Source: an uncultured Coriobacteriaceae bacterium (GTDB taxonomy: Bacteria; Actinomycetota; Coriobacteriia; Coriobacteriales; Coriobacteriaceae). Taken from it: a stretch of 64,000 nucleotides of DNA. The DNA lies in the NCBI GenBank assembly GCA_949298635.1, contig CASFXG010000015.1, positions 25,868-89,867 on the forward strand. Reading direction: 5' to 3'. The position numbers were made by a program, and so were the translations under genes. This document shows, piece after piece, positions 8,461 to 16,204 of this stretch. The notes below the pieces were generated by a model. It saw only the letters and a program-made list of their open reading frames with translations. It did no database searches and was not told where the DNA came from. The stretch's first letter is position 1. Each line of letters opens with the position of its first letter.

Positions 8461-9123
8461 ATGATGGCTTCTCGACATGATGGAGACGGGGACGCTCTGG
8501 CCGGTGATGTCGTGCACGGCGAGGTCGCGGCAGAAGAACACGGCTCGAGCGAGGATGCAGCGCGCACCTATACGTACGACGCGCGACGCTACCTCTTCGA
8601 CGTGCAAATCACCGGCGCGGTAGGGGCGCTTGCGGCCGTTGCGGGCGCGGTGATGGTCGCCACCGGCTTCCTCGCGTTCTTCGGTGCGATCGCGTTCGTG
8701 CTGGGGCTCTACACGGCGTTCAACGCGTTCATCGCGAAATGCTATCCGCGTGTAGCGACTTTGGATGAGGAGTACCTTGTGCTCGAGTCGTTCGGCCGGC
8801 GCGACGTGTATCGCATCGCGGACATACACCGCATCCAGCTGCGCGAGAACGGCAAGACCCGTTCCATCTACGTGCGCTTCAACGGCGGCGGCGTGTTGCG
8901 CGGGCGGTATTTCATCGGGTGCGGCGATATGTACGACGAAAACGGGCAGCGAGCGCAGGCGCTCTATGACGCCCTCCTCGACCTGCAGGCGCGCCTCGAC
9001 CCCGAGAACATCCGCGTCATCGCCCGCAAGCAAGCGATGCGTGCCGCTGCGCGCGCGGAAGCAGAGGCCGCCGAGCCCAAGTCTGTCTCGCGCAGGCATA
9101 ACCGCAAGAAGCGCCGTACGTAG
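8461..9123 (+). CDS. Two-helix membrane protein of unknown function
   Basis: The 220-residue protein has an acidic N-terminus, two adjacent transmembrane helices (about residues 48-90, ITGAVGALAAVAGAVMVATG and FLAFFGAIAFVLGLYTAF), then a soluble domain that looks like a PH-like bacterial fold (VLESFGRRDVYRIADIHRIQ, KTRSIYVRFNGGG) and a basic tail RRHNRKKRRT. I do not recognise a named family. Earlier in-frame codons lie within the terminator at 8382-8421, so ATG 8461 or 8464 is the sensible start, though the ribosome site is weak. It may be independent of the sugar cassette in which it sits. Confidence 0.65.
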   Translation: MMASRHDGDGDALAGDVVHGEVAAEEHGSSEDAARTYTYDARRYLFDVQITGAVGALAAVAGAVMVATGFLAFFGAIAFVLGLYTAFNAFIAKCYPRVATLDEEYLVLESFGRRDVYRIADIHRIQLRENGKTRSIYVRFNGGGVLRGRYFIGCGDMYDENGQRAQALYDALLDLQARLDPENIRVIARKQAMRAAARAEAEAAEPKSVSRRHNRKKRRT

Positions 9124-9210
9124 CGCGCCTGCGGCATCGAACGCCCGCTACCGAACGCCTGCCACTGAACGCCCACCACCCTGGCGTGTTCCATATAGAA
9201 AGGATTGGAT

Positions 9211-10098
9211 ATGCTGGTAAACCTTCGGGATATCTGCGCTATCGCCGAGCAGAACAACATGGCGATCGCCTCGTTCAACGCGCCGAGTATGGAGGCCCTG
9301 CGCGCGACGATCGATGCGGCGGAGCAAACGGGCTACCCCGTCATCCTCTCCCATGCCGAGGCACACGAGAGCGTCATGCCGCTCGATGCCATGGGTCCCG
9401 CCATGGTGGCGCTTGCCGAGCGCTCGAGCGCCATGGTGTGCGTCCACCTCGATCACTGCGAGCACCTGTCGTACATGCGTCGCGCGCTCGAGATGGGCTT
9501 CACCGGAGCCATGTACGACGGTTCCATGGAACCCTATGAGGTCAACCTTGAGAACTCCGCTCGTGCTGCCGCTATGTGCCATAGCTTCGATTGCGGCCTC
9601 GAGTGCGAGCTCGGCTCCATGGGATCGCGCGAGGGAGGCGAGTCTGCCGAGGGGGGTACCGCTGAGGAGGCTGGAGCCGTCTATACCGACCCCGATCAGG
9701 CGCGCGCGTTCGTGAAGGCGACCGACCTCGATATCCTCGCGTGCTCGTTCGGTACCGTCCACGGCCTGTACAAGGGCGAGCCGCATCTGCAGTTTGATGT
9801 GCTCACCAAGATTCGCTCGCGGGTGAAGGTGCCGCTCGTGATGCACGGCGGCTCGGGTGTCTCCGACGAGGATTATGCGCGCGCGATCGACGCGGGCATC
9901 CGCAAGATTAACTACTATACCTATGGGGCGAAGTATGCTGGCGATGCCGCCGCGTCTGTCGTCGACGACGTGCGCGCGTCCGCGTCGGGCAAGCCGGTCT
10001 ACTGGCACGATTTGACGGTAGCGGCGTACGAGCGCCTGGTAGAGGACTTCTCTTCGGTCATCAAGGTGTTCGCCAACGGCGCGGCGCCGCTTGCATAA
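9211..10098 (+). CDS. Class II ketose-bisphosphate aldolase (GatY/KbaY/Fba type)
   Basis: This 295-residue zinc aldolase cleaves a ketose 1,6-bisphosphate to dihydroxyacetone phosphate and an aldehyde. VHLDHCEHL carries the catalytic Asp and a zinc-binding His; ECELGSMG, GTVHGLYKGEPHL and MHGGSGVSDED give further zinc and phosphate ligands. The usual NVDTD-type motif is replaced by GIRKINYYTYG, so substrate preference may differ from fructose or tagatose bisphosphate. ATG 9211 follows AGAAAGGA at six bases; a TTG six bases earlier overlaps that site. The gene lies directly before the IIA gene and presumably cleaves the product of a kinase acting on the PTS sugar. No such kinase is in the cassette. 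Confidence 0.88.
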   Translation: MLVNLRDICAIAEQNNMAIASFNAPSMEALRATIDAAEQTGYPVILSHAEAHESVMPLDAMGPAMVALAERSSAMVCVHLDHCEHLSYMRRALEMGFTGAMYDGSMEPYEVNLENSARAAAMCHSFDCGLECELGSMGSREGGESAEGGTAEEAGAVYTDPDQARAFVKATDLDILACSFGTVHGLYKGEPHLQFDVLTKIRSRVKVPLVMHGGSGVSDEDYARAIDAGIRKINYYTYGAKYAGDAAASVVDDVRASASGKPVYWHDLTVAAYERLVEDFSSVIKVFANGAAPLA

Positions 10099-10108
10099 GG
10101 AGGGTTTC

Positions 10109-10582
10109 ATGGGAAACGTTGATATCGACCTGTTCAAGCCTGAGCTCGTGTTCTTCGACTTCGAGGCTGCCGACCGCTTTGATTTCTTCAAGAAGATGGA
10201 AGCCGTGCTTTTGGAAGGCGGCTACATCAAGGACACGTGGTACGACGCGATCACGACGCGCGAGAAGAACTTCCCGACCGGGCTCCAGTTCGAGACCATC
10301 TCCGTCGCGCTGCCGCATGTGGATCCCGAGCATCTCATCAAGCCCTATATTGCCGTGATTCGCCCGAAGGATCCCGTTGTGTTCGAGGGGATGGCCGGCA
10401 TCGGTGGCGACATCCCGGCTGAGCTCATCGTGAACCTCGGCCTCACCGAGCACGCCGAGGGGCAGGTCGCGGTGCTCCAGGCGCTCATGGGCGTCTTTTT
10501 GGATGCGGGCGCCGTCGAAGACATCCGCGCCCAGACCACGCCCGAAGGCATGGTCGCCACCATGCGCCGTCTCTGCGCCTAA
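10109..10582 (+). CDS. PTS IIA component (galactitol/fructose fold)
   Basis: The 157-residue protein has the IIA fold of the mannitol/fructose superfamily; His70 in SVALPHVDPEHL is the expected phosphorylation site, accepting phosphate from HPr and passing it to IIB. An ideal AAGGAGGG precedes ATG 10109, ten bases after the aldolase stop. IIA is separated from IIB and IIC by the membrane protein and aldolase genes, but the three complete one PTS. Confidence 0.9.
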   Translation: MGNVDIDLFKPELVFFDFEAADRFDFFKKMEAVLLEGGYIKDTWYDAITTREKNFPTGLQFETISVALPHVDPEHLIKPYIAVIRPKDPVVFEGMAGIGGDIPAELIVNLGLTEHAEGQVAVLQALMGVFLDAGAVEDIRAQTTPEGMVATMRRLCA

Positions 10583-10595
10583 AGCCACCTAACAC

Positions 10596-10649
10596 TTTGG
10601 GGACGGGGTCAAAAGTGTTCTTTTCAACACTTTTGACCCCGTCCCCAAA
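10596..10649. repeat. 24-bp perfect inverted repeat
   Basis: Arms 10596-10619 and 10626-10649 are perfectly complementary around a six-base loop (CTTTTC). The core GGGGACGGGGTCAAAAGTG is of a type I know from REP-like elements near Y1 (RAYT) transposases in other bacteria. It follows the IIA gene and could also terminate transcription. Confidence 0.85.
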
Positions 10650-10765
10650 ATACTACGCGACGACGTCGACGTTTTCCGCCATTTTTCTCCTTGCGAACGG
10701 CGAAACTGTCGGAAAATGTCGACATCGTTTGCCACGACGAGAAGCGCTGCCCTGCGATGGCGCAC

Positions 10766-10798
10766 ATGGGACTTTGAGACACGGTGTCAAAGTCCCAT
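10766..10798. repeat. 12-bp inverted repeat of the GGGACTTTG family
   Basis: ATGGGACTTTGA and TCAAAGTCCCAT flank a nine-base centre. A related copy with the same centre (GAGACCTGGTGTCAAAAT) lies at 13587-13620, so this is a dispersed element rather than a gene-specific operator. Confidence 0.6.
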
Positions 10799-10867
10799 TC
10801 TCGAGCGGGTGCGGCGGGTGGTATATACTGGTGCGCTGCAACCCTCAACCATGTGAAAGGCGTTTTT

Positions 10868-12658
10868 ATGCGCACCTCTCAGAATCTCCGCCCCACCATG
10901 TTTCGCCGCTTCCTGGCGTATTACCGCCCGGAGCGCGGCCTCTTCATCGCAGACACGGTGTGCGCGCTCGTCATCGCCGGTATCGACCTCGCGTTTCCCG
11001 TGATTCTGCGCTCGCTTACCGGCGGGCTCTTCCTCGAGGGCGCGGACGCGATCATGGCTGCGCTCGGCATGATCGCCCTCGGGCTTGTGGCGATGTACCT
11101 CGTGCGCATGGGTTGCCGCTACTTCGTTTCCGCGCAAGGCCACATCATGGGCGCGCGCATGGAGTCGCGGATGCGCCAGGACCTCTTCGACCAATATGAG
11201 CGCTTCTGCTTCACGTATTTCGACCGCGTGAACTCGGGCGACATGATGAGCCGCGTGGTGAACGACCTTTTCGACATCTGCGAGGCGGCGCACCATGTAC
11301 CGGAGTGGATCATCATCTGCGGCGTGGAGATCGTGGGCGCGTTCATCATCCTCGCAACCATATCGCCTGTGCTCACGGGCATCATGGCGGCAGTGACGGC
11401 GGTCTTCGTCGTCGTCATGGTGCGCCAGAACCTGCGCATGCGCGAGGTGTTCGCCGACAACCGCCGCAAGATCTCCGAGGTCAACTCGCAGCTGCAAGAC
11501 TCACTCGCAGGGATGCGCGTGGTGAAGTCGTTCGCTAACGAGGACACCGAGCGCGCGAAGTTCCGTCGCTCCAACGCGCGCTACCTCGATTCGAAGGTCG
11601 CGCAGTACCACGCCATGGGTGCCTACCAGGCGACGAGCGCCGCGCTCACCGGAGCGCTCTTCACGGTCATCATCGTGGTGGGCGGCCTGCTTGTGGCTGA
11701 AGGCCACATGACCGCGGTCGACATGGCGACGTTCGCCCTGTACATCAGCCTCTTCACCACCCCCATCGAGACGCTCGTGAACTCCACCGAGAACATCCAG
11801 AAGGCCATCGCCGGCTTCAAGCGCATGGACGAGGTCATCCTCACCATGCCCGACATCGAGGATGCGCCCGACGCCTGCGAGCTCACCGTGAGTGCAGGTG
11901 CCATCGAGTATCGCGACGTCTGCTTCAGCTATGAAGACGAGGAGTTGGGAAGCGACCGCGCCGGACGTCCGGTCATCGACCATATGGATCTCTCCATCCG
12001 CCCGGGCGAGACCATCGCGCTCGTGGGGCCATCGGGCGGTGGCAAGACCACGACCTGCTCGCTGCTGCCGCGCTTCTACGACGTAACGAGCGGCTCGATT
12101 ACCATCGACGGGCAGGACGTGCGCTCGGTCACGCAGCAGAGCCTGCGCCAGGCTATCGGCCTCGTGCAACAGGACGTGTACCTCTTCGACGGGACGATCG
12201 GCGAGAACATCGCCTACGGACGTCCTGGTGCCACGCAGGAGGAGATCGTCGAAGCCGCGCGTCGTGCGAACATCCACGAGTTCATCGAGACGCTTCCCGC
12301 CGGCTACGATACCGTGGTGGGCGAGCGCGGCAGCCGTCTTTCCGGCGGGCAGAAGCAGCGCGTGGCCATTGCGCGCGTATTCTTGAAGAACCCCGCCATC
12401 CTCATCCTCGACGAGGCGACGTCCGCCCTCGACAACGAGAGCGAAGAAGCGGTTCAGGAATCGCTCGAGCGGCTTGCGCGCGACCGCACGACCATCATCA
12501 TTGCGCACCGGCTCTCCACCATCAAGAATGCGGACGAGATCGCGACCGTCGAGCGTGGGCGTGTTGTGGAGCGGGGCACGCACGACGAGCTTCTCGCCCG
12601 CAACGGCACGTATGCTCGCTACTATCGAATGCAGTTCGAAGGCGCTCGTGCGCAGTAA
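10868..12658 (+). CDS. ABC exporter half-transporter (membrane domain plus ATPase)
   Basis: The 596-residue protein combines a six-helix type-1 exporter domain (about 1-320) with a C-terminal ATPase domain. Walker A GPSGGGKTT lies near residue 386, the signature LSGGQKQR near 491, and Walker B ILILDEATSALD near 510, followed by the His switch IIAHRLST. All ATPase elements look intact, so a homodimer would be active. Substrate is unknown; the family exports lipids, peptides or drugs. ATG 10868 follows GAAAGG. It is monocistronic or cotranscribed with the membrane protein 20 bases downstream. Confidence 0.9.
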   Translation: MRTSQNLRPTMFRRFLAYYRPERGLFIADTVCALVIAGIDLAFPVILRSLTGGLFLEGADAIMAALGMIALGLVAMYLVRMGCRYFVSAQGHIMGARMESRMRQDLFDQYERFCFTYFDRVNSGDMMSRVVNDLFDICEAAHHVPEWIIICGVEIVGAFIILATISPVLTGIMAAVTAVFVVVMVRQNLRMREVFADNRRKISEVNSQLQDSLAGMRVVKSFANEDTERAKFRRSNARYLDSKVAQYHAMGAYQATSAALTGALFTVIIVVGGLLVAEGHMTAVDMATFALYISLFTTPIETLVNSTENIQKAIAGFKRMDEVILTMPDIEDAPDACELTVSAGAIEYRDVCFSYEDEELGSDRAGRPVIDHMDLSIRPGETIALVGPSGGGKTTTCSLLPRFYDVTSGSITIDGQDVRSVTQQSLRQAIGLVQQDVYLFDGTIGENIAYGRPGATQEEIVEAARRANIHEFIETLPAGYDTVVGERGSRLSGGQKQRVAIARVFLKNPAILILDEATSALDNESEEAVQESLERLARDRTTIIIAHRLSTIKNADEIATVERGRVVERGTHDELLARNGTYARYYRMQFEGARAQ

Positions 12659-12678
12659 CCGGGTTCGACGGGAACACG

Positions 12679-13548
12679 ATGGCGAAGGGATCTAAGCTCG
12701 CGCCTGAAGAGGTAGAGGAGCTTTTTTCAAAAATCGATGCATCGGGTGTCGTGCGCTCCGAGCGCAGCGAGCCTGCTGTCGACCCGCTTTCCGACGAGGA
12801 TCCCTCGGGTTCGAAAGTGGCGAGCTCCATCTCGCGCATGGGCATCGCGTTCATCGCGGGCATCATCATCTTCGTGGTGGGCATGCAGGTGGGCTACGGC
12901 GTGATGCGCCGCCTCAATACCGCGAACCTGTCCGATACCGTGACGACGGAGACCGTCTCGCGCGCGCTCGAGGGCGGCGTCGAGTGGGGTAACGGCTTCA
13001 CGCAGTTCCCCGCCGATTTCACGGTGGATGAGGCGGACGAGCTCACCGGTGTCGTGGAGGTGAGCGTTGTGTCCGCCGAGGCGGAAAACGAACTCGAGCT
13101 CTTCTCCAACAGCCAGATCGAGGCGGCGGCGCTCGCAACGAACGCCCTGCTCAACGACAACATCAACCGCGTGGTCTACAACGTTTCAGCGTATGTCGAC
13201 GAGGGCGGGAACATCGTCGCCGGCAACGGCGAGGATCGAGAGGCGCGCCTCGTCTTCACCTTCATCTGGACGAAGAACAAGTCTGAGGCGTCGAGCAACA
13301 TCGACTGGGAACTGCGCATCGTGGGCATGGACGAGGAGATCGCCGGCAGGATTCAGACGCAGGTGAACTCGGTGTCCTCGCTCATCGAGACGCCGAGTGT
13401 GGACGACGCCGATATCGACGCGCACGAGCGGGAGCTCCTGAGTGCCCAGGAGCAGAAGGGCGAGGAGCTCTATTTGGGCGACGATGGCGGCGCCACGCTC
13501 GATGCCGCACGGGAGCGCGCGCAGGAGGATGCGAGTACCTCGCACTGA
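12679..13548 (+). CDS. Single-helix membrane protein of unknown function
   Basis: The 289-residue protein has a charged cytoplasmic N-terminus of about 55 residues, one transmembrane helix (about 56-76, IAFIAGIIIFVVGMQVGYG) and an acidic extracytoplasmic domain. I do not recognise a family. It lies 20 bases after the ABC exporter gene in the same orientation, so it may be an accessory protein of that exporter; this is inferred from position only. Confidence 0.7.
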   Translation: MAKGSKLAPEEVEELFSKIDASGVVRSERSEPAVDPLSDEDPSGSKVASSISRMGIAFIAGIIIFVVGMQVGYGVMRRLNTANLSDTVTTETVSRALEGGVEWGNGFTQFPADFTVDEADELTGVVEVSVVSAEAENELELFSNSQIEAAALATNALLNDNINRVVYNVSAYVDEGGNIVAGNGEDREARLVFTFIWTKNKSEASSNIDWELRIVGMDEEIAGRIQTQVNSVSSLIETPSVDDADIDAHERELLSAQEQKGEELYLGDDGGATLDAARERAQEDASTSH

Positions 13549-13557
13549 CGTCGGGAA

Positions 13558-13669
13558 AATACCCCCAGGGGTTTCGACATGAGCAGGTGGGACTCAGAGA
13601 CCTGGTGTCAAAATCCCACTCTCCCGATACACAGAGCGACCCGGCGGGAAACGGAGCCCCGCCGGGTCG
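13558..13669. repeat. Intergenic repeat cluster and bidirectional terminator
   Basis: From left to right: half of a CCCCAGGGG-type palindromic element (13558-13581), a copy of the GGGACT...TCCCAC inverted repeat (13587-13620), and a 12-bp stem CGACCCGGCGGG/CCCGCCGGGTCG (13637-13648/13658-13669) with a short T-rich 3' flank. The stem probably terminates the convergent membrane-protein and pdxY transcripts. Confidence 0.65.
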
Positions 13670-13704
13670 ATTTCGTTCGCCGATAGCCTGGTAGTGCGCA
13701 GCGG

Positions 13705-14598
13705 TTATCCGAGCAGTGCGGCCACCTTGCCCAGAAGCGGCTCAAAGCTCACGCCACGCTCTTGGAAGTGGGGCTGCTGCGAAGAGACCGTCATCGCGTC
13801 GTGCACGAGGTCGCCGGCGAAGCGCACCGCCTCCTCGAGCGTGCGACCCGCCATGATCGCAGCGAGCAGGCACGAGCAGTACAGGTCGCCGGTGCCGTGG
13901 AGCATGTAGGGCAGGAGCTCATTATGCACCTCGAGGAAGGCTCCGTCGCGCGTGCCCACGAAGTTCCTAATGAGCCCGTCGCCGCGCTGGATGCCCTTGA
14001 GCACGACCGCCTTCGTGCCCTTCTCGATGAGCGCGTCCACGAGGCGGTGCGCCTCGGTGTCGTCGATGTTCTCGCCCGCCCAAGCGTCGCCGATGGGTTC
14101 ACCCAAGATAATCGCCGCCTCGGTGAGATTCGGGGTGAGGACGTCGGCTCCTTCGGCGAGTTCGGCCATGGCGTCGCAGAGCTCGGGCGTATAGGTGGGA
14201 TAGATCTTTCCGTGGTCGGCCATGACCGGATCGACGACGCGAAGCGCCTCGGGGAACATCGCGTAGATGTCGCGGATGCGGTCTACTTGCTCGGGCGCGC
14301 CAAGAAAGCCGGAGTACACGGCATCGGCCTCCACGCCGATCTTCTGCCAAGCGGCGAGGTAGTCAGGGAGGATATCGGTCGTATCGTGCATATACCAGCC
14401 GGGAAACGCCGTGTGGCTCGAGAAGACGCCCGTGGGGACCGGGCAGACGTCGCATCCGGCGGCGGAGAGCACGGGGATGGCGATGCCGAGCGAACACTTG
14501 CCGTAGCCGCAGAGGTCGTGGACGGCTGCCACGCGCGGGATGTATGCCCCTTTGCGCTGGTATAGGGGCATGGCGATGCCATTGATTTCGTTTTCCAT
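13705..14598 (-). CDS. pdxY: Pyridoxal/pyridoxamine kinase family protein
   Basis: The 297-residue ribokinase-fold enzyme phosphorylates pyridoxal, pyridoxamine or pyridoxine with ATP in vitamin B6 salvage. VAAVHDLCGYGKCSLGIAIP, PTGVFSSHTAFPGW, VDPVMADHGKIYPTY, LTPNLTEA and HGTGDLYCSCLLAA are typical of the PdxY/PdxK group; the Asp of GTGD is the catalytic base. AGAAGG lies seven bases before the ATG. A role on hydroxymethylpyrimidine cannot be excluded, but the HDLCGYGKCS opening fits PdxY best. It is transcribed alone. Confidence 0.85.
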   Translation of the reverse strand: MENEINGIAMPLYQRKGAYIPRVAAVHDLCGYGKCSLGIAIPVLSAAGCDVCPVPTGVFSSHTAFPGWYMHDTTDILPDYLAAWQKIGVEADAVYSGFLGAPEQVDRIRDIYAMFPEALRVVDPVMADHGKIYPTYTPELCDAMAELAEGADVLTPNLTEAAIILGEPIGDAWAGENIDDTEAHRLVDALIEKGTKAVVLKGIQRGDGLIRNFVGTRDGAFLEVHNELLPYMLHGTGDLYCSCLLAAIMAGRTLEEAVRFAGDLVHDAMTVSSQQPHFQERGVSFEPLLGKVAALLG

Positions 14599-14712
14599 GA
14601 TTGCCTTCTTTCATCGCGGACTTATGGACCAGCGTGCGAGAACAGCATAGTACCTCCCGCAGCGGGGCGCCGCGTGAGAGGGCATTCTTAGTCGTTTCGT
14701 CACAAAGGCGGA

Positions 14713-14830
14713 CGCGGAAGGATGTAAAAACACCCCAGGGGTTATTTTACATCTGTAGTTATGTTGCCCAGGCAGCGCATGATACCGCAGATGTAAAATA
14801 ACCCCTGGGGTGTTTTTACATCCTTCCGCG
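14713..14830. repeat. 43-bp perfect inverted repeat (CCCCAGGGG family)
   Basis: Arms 14713-14755 and 14788-14830 are exactly complementary around a 32-base loop. Each arm contains ACACCCCAGGGGTTATTTTA. It lies between the 5' end of pdxY and the 3' end of the lacI-type gene, both on the minus strand, and could terminate the regulator transcript. Confidence 0.9.
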
Positions 14831-14873
14831 GCACTACGGGCGGCGACATCCTTCCGCGGCACTACGGGCGGCG
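14818..14873. repeat. 28-bp tandem duplication at the 3' end of the LacI gene
   Basis: Bases 14818-14845 and 14846-14873 are identical. The right copy contains the last codons and the stop of the LacI regulator gene; the left copy overlaps the outer part of the 43-bp inverted repeat, so repeat and gene end have been duplicated together. Confidence 0.85.
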
Positions 14874-15872
14874 GGTGGTGGATTCGCGAACGATAAGCTC
14901 GGTCTCCAACACCATCGAGCGCGTGGGGCCGCCGCCGTTCATGCGCTCGAGCAGCAGGTTGCAGGCTGAGTATCCCATGCGGTAGCGCGGCTGGTTCACC
15001 GTGGTGAGCGCGGGCGTGGTCATGGTGGCGATGTCGATGTTGTCGAATCCCACGACCATGAGGTCGTCGGGGACGGAAAGCCCGGCGCGTCGTGCCGCGC
15101 GGATTACCGCGGCACCGTACGTGTCCGAGCAGGCGAACACGCCGTCGGGCGGATTCTCGGATTCGAGCATGTGGCACGCGGCCGAGCAGGCGAGGTCGTA
15201 ATTGTTGTCGGGCACTTGGAGAATCCAGCTGGAGTCGAGCTCGATGTCGTGCTCGCGCGCCATGGAAAGGAACCCCTCCATGCGCCCGCGCGCATACTTA
15301 TACGATTCCGGGCCGCTCACGATGGCGAGGCGGCGGCACCCGCATGCGATGAGGTGTCCCACGGCGGTGCGCGCGGCGGCGCGGTCGTCGATCGTCACGT
15401 AGGGGACATCGGTTTCGGGGTTGTTCTCGGCACACTGGATGGTGGGGAGCGTCGAGTCGATGCGCTCGATGGTCTCGGTGGAAAGCGAGCACATCGTGAT
15501 GAGGCCGCTCGCGTTGCAACGGCGCAGGCTCGCACAATAGGCGTCGACTGTCGCCTGCCGCGGGATATCCCACGAGATGAGCACGTCGTAGCCGGCAGCC
15601 CGTGCCGAGGCGCGCACGCCGTGGACGATCTCGCTATAGAAGGGGTTGTCGAGCCAGGGGATATTCACCACGATGGGGCCGCGCTCGTCGGAGGGCTTCG
15701 CGAGGCGGTAGCGGTCGAGGAGGCTCGCATAGCCGAGCTCGCGGATAATTGCGTTCACACGCGCGATGGTCTTGGCGCTCACGAGCTCCGGGTGGTTGAT
15801 GACGCGCGAGACGGTCGCGGGGGAGACATTGGCATGCTGGGCGACAAGATCGATGGTCATCTTCTTTGCCAT
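14862..15872 (-). CDS. LacI-family transcriptional repressor
   Basis: The 336-residue protein has an N-terminal LacI helix-turn-helix (about 4-25: TIDLVAQHANVSPATVSRVI, then NHPELVSAKTIARV) and a periplasmic-binding-protein-like sensor domain (GPIVVNIPWLDNPFYSEIVH, SGLITMCSLS, VSGPESYKYARGRMEGFL, ACSDTYGAAVIRAARRAGLS, VVGFDNIDIATMTTPALTTV). It is divergent from the sugar dehydrogenase and ABC importer genes at 16205 and is expected to repress them until a sugar binds. ATG 15872 has GGAGAGGAG upstream. Confidence 0.93.
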   Translation of the reverse strand: MAKKMTIDLVAQHANVSPATVSRVINHPELVSAKTIARVNAIIRELGYASLLDRYRLAKPSDERGPIVVNIPWLDNPFYSEIVHGVRASARAAGYDVLISWDIPRQATVDAYCASLRRCNASGLITMCSLSTETIERIDSTLPTIQCAENNPETDVPYVTIDDRAAARTAVGHLIACGCRRLAIVSGPESYKYARGRMEGFLSMAREHDIELDSSWILQVPDNNYDLACSAACHMLESENPPDGVFACSDTYGAAVIRAARRAGLSVPDDLMVVGFDNIDIATMTTPALTTVNQPRYRMGYSACNLLLERMNGGGPTRSMVLETELIVRESTTRRP

Positions 15873-16204
15873 GGGCGCTCCTCTCCCCTGCACATCATGC
15901 TGCTCTTTTTCATTCTAACGACCAAAGGGTAAGACTTGTGTATTTTTCCGTCAACGGAATGAAAAAATTTCAGTCCTACGTTCACCGACGTTTTCTTACC
16001 GCTCATGCCTTGTCTTTTACCGTTCGCAGATTGAAATTTCGAGCGACGCCACACCCTCGTTATTATCAAAAATGAAAGAAGCGTCGAAGAATAATGAAAA
16101 AATCTTTCATTATCGTTCGATTTCTTTCAGATTCGTTGGGCGGCATCCCCGCATAGTGGGTGGCAGGCGCGCGGCATTGGATCGCGCGAACGGAGAGGAG
16201 CACC
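15873..16204. promoter_or_regulatory. Divergent control region of the LacI gene and sugar operon
   Basis: This 330-base gap is strikingly AT-rich against its surroundings. It contains three TGAAA/TTTCA palindromes: TGAAAAAATTTCA at 15960-15972, TGAAATTTC at 16032-16040, and a perfect 9-bp inverted repeat ATAATGAAA/TTTCATTAT at 16091-16113 with a five-base centre. These are candidate operators for the divergent LacI protein on both promoters. I could not single out the -35 and -10 elements. Confidence 0.55.

Noticed and set aside
6829..9099. 756-codon minus-strand frame opposite the IIC gene, and similar long antisense frames at 24286-26472 and 29220-32216
   Set aside because: Their His/Arg/Asp-rich translations are typical antisense shadows of GC-rich genes, and the plus-strand genes have clear families and ribosome sites.
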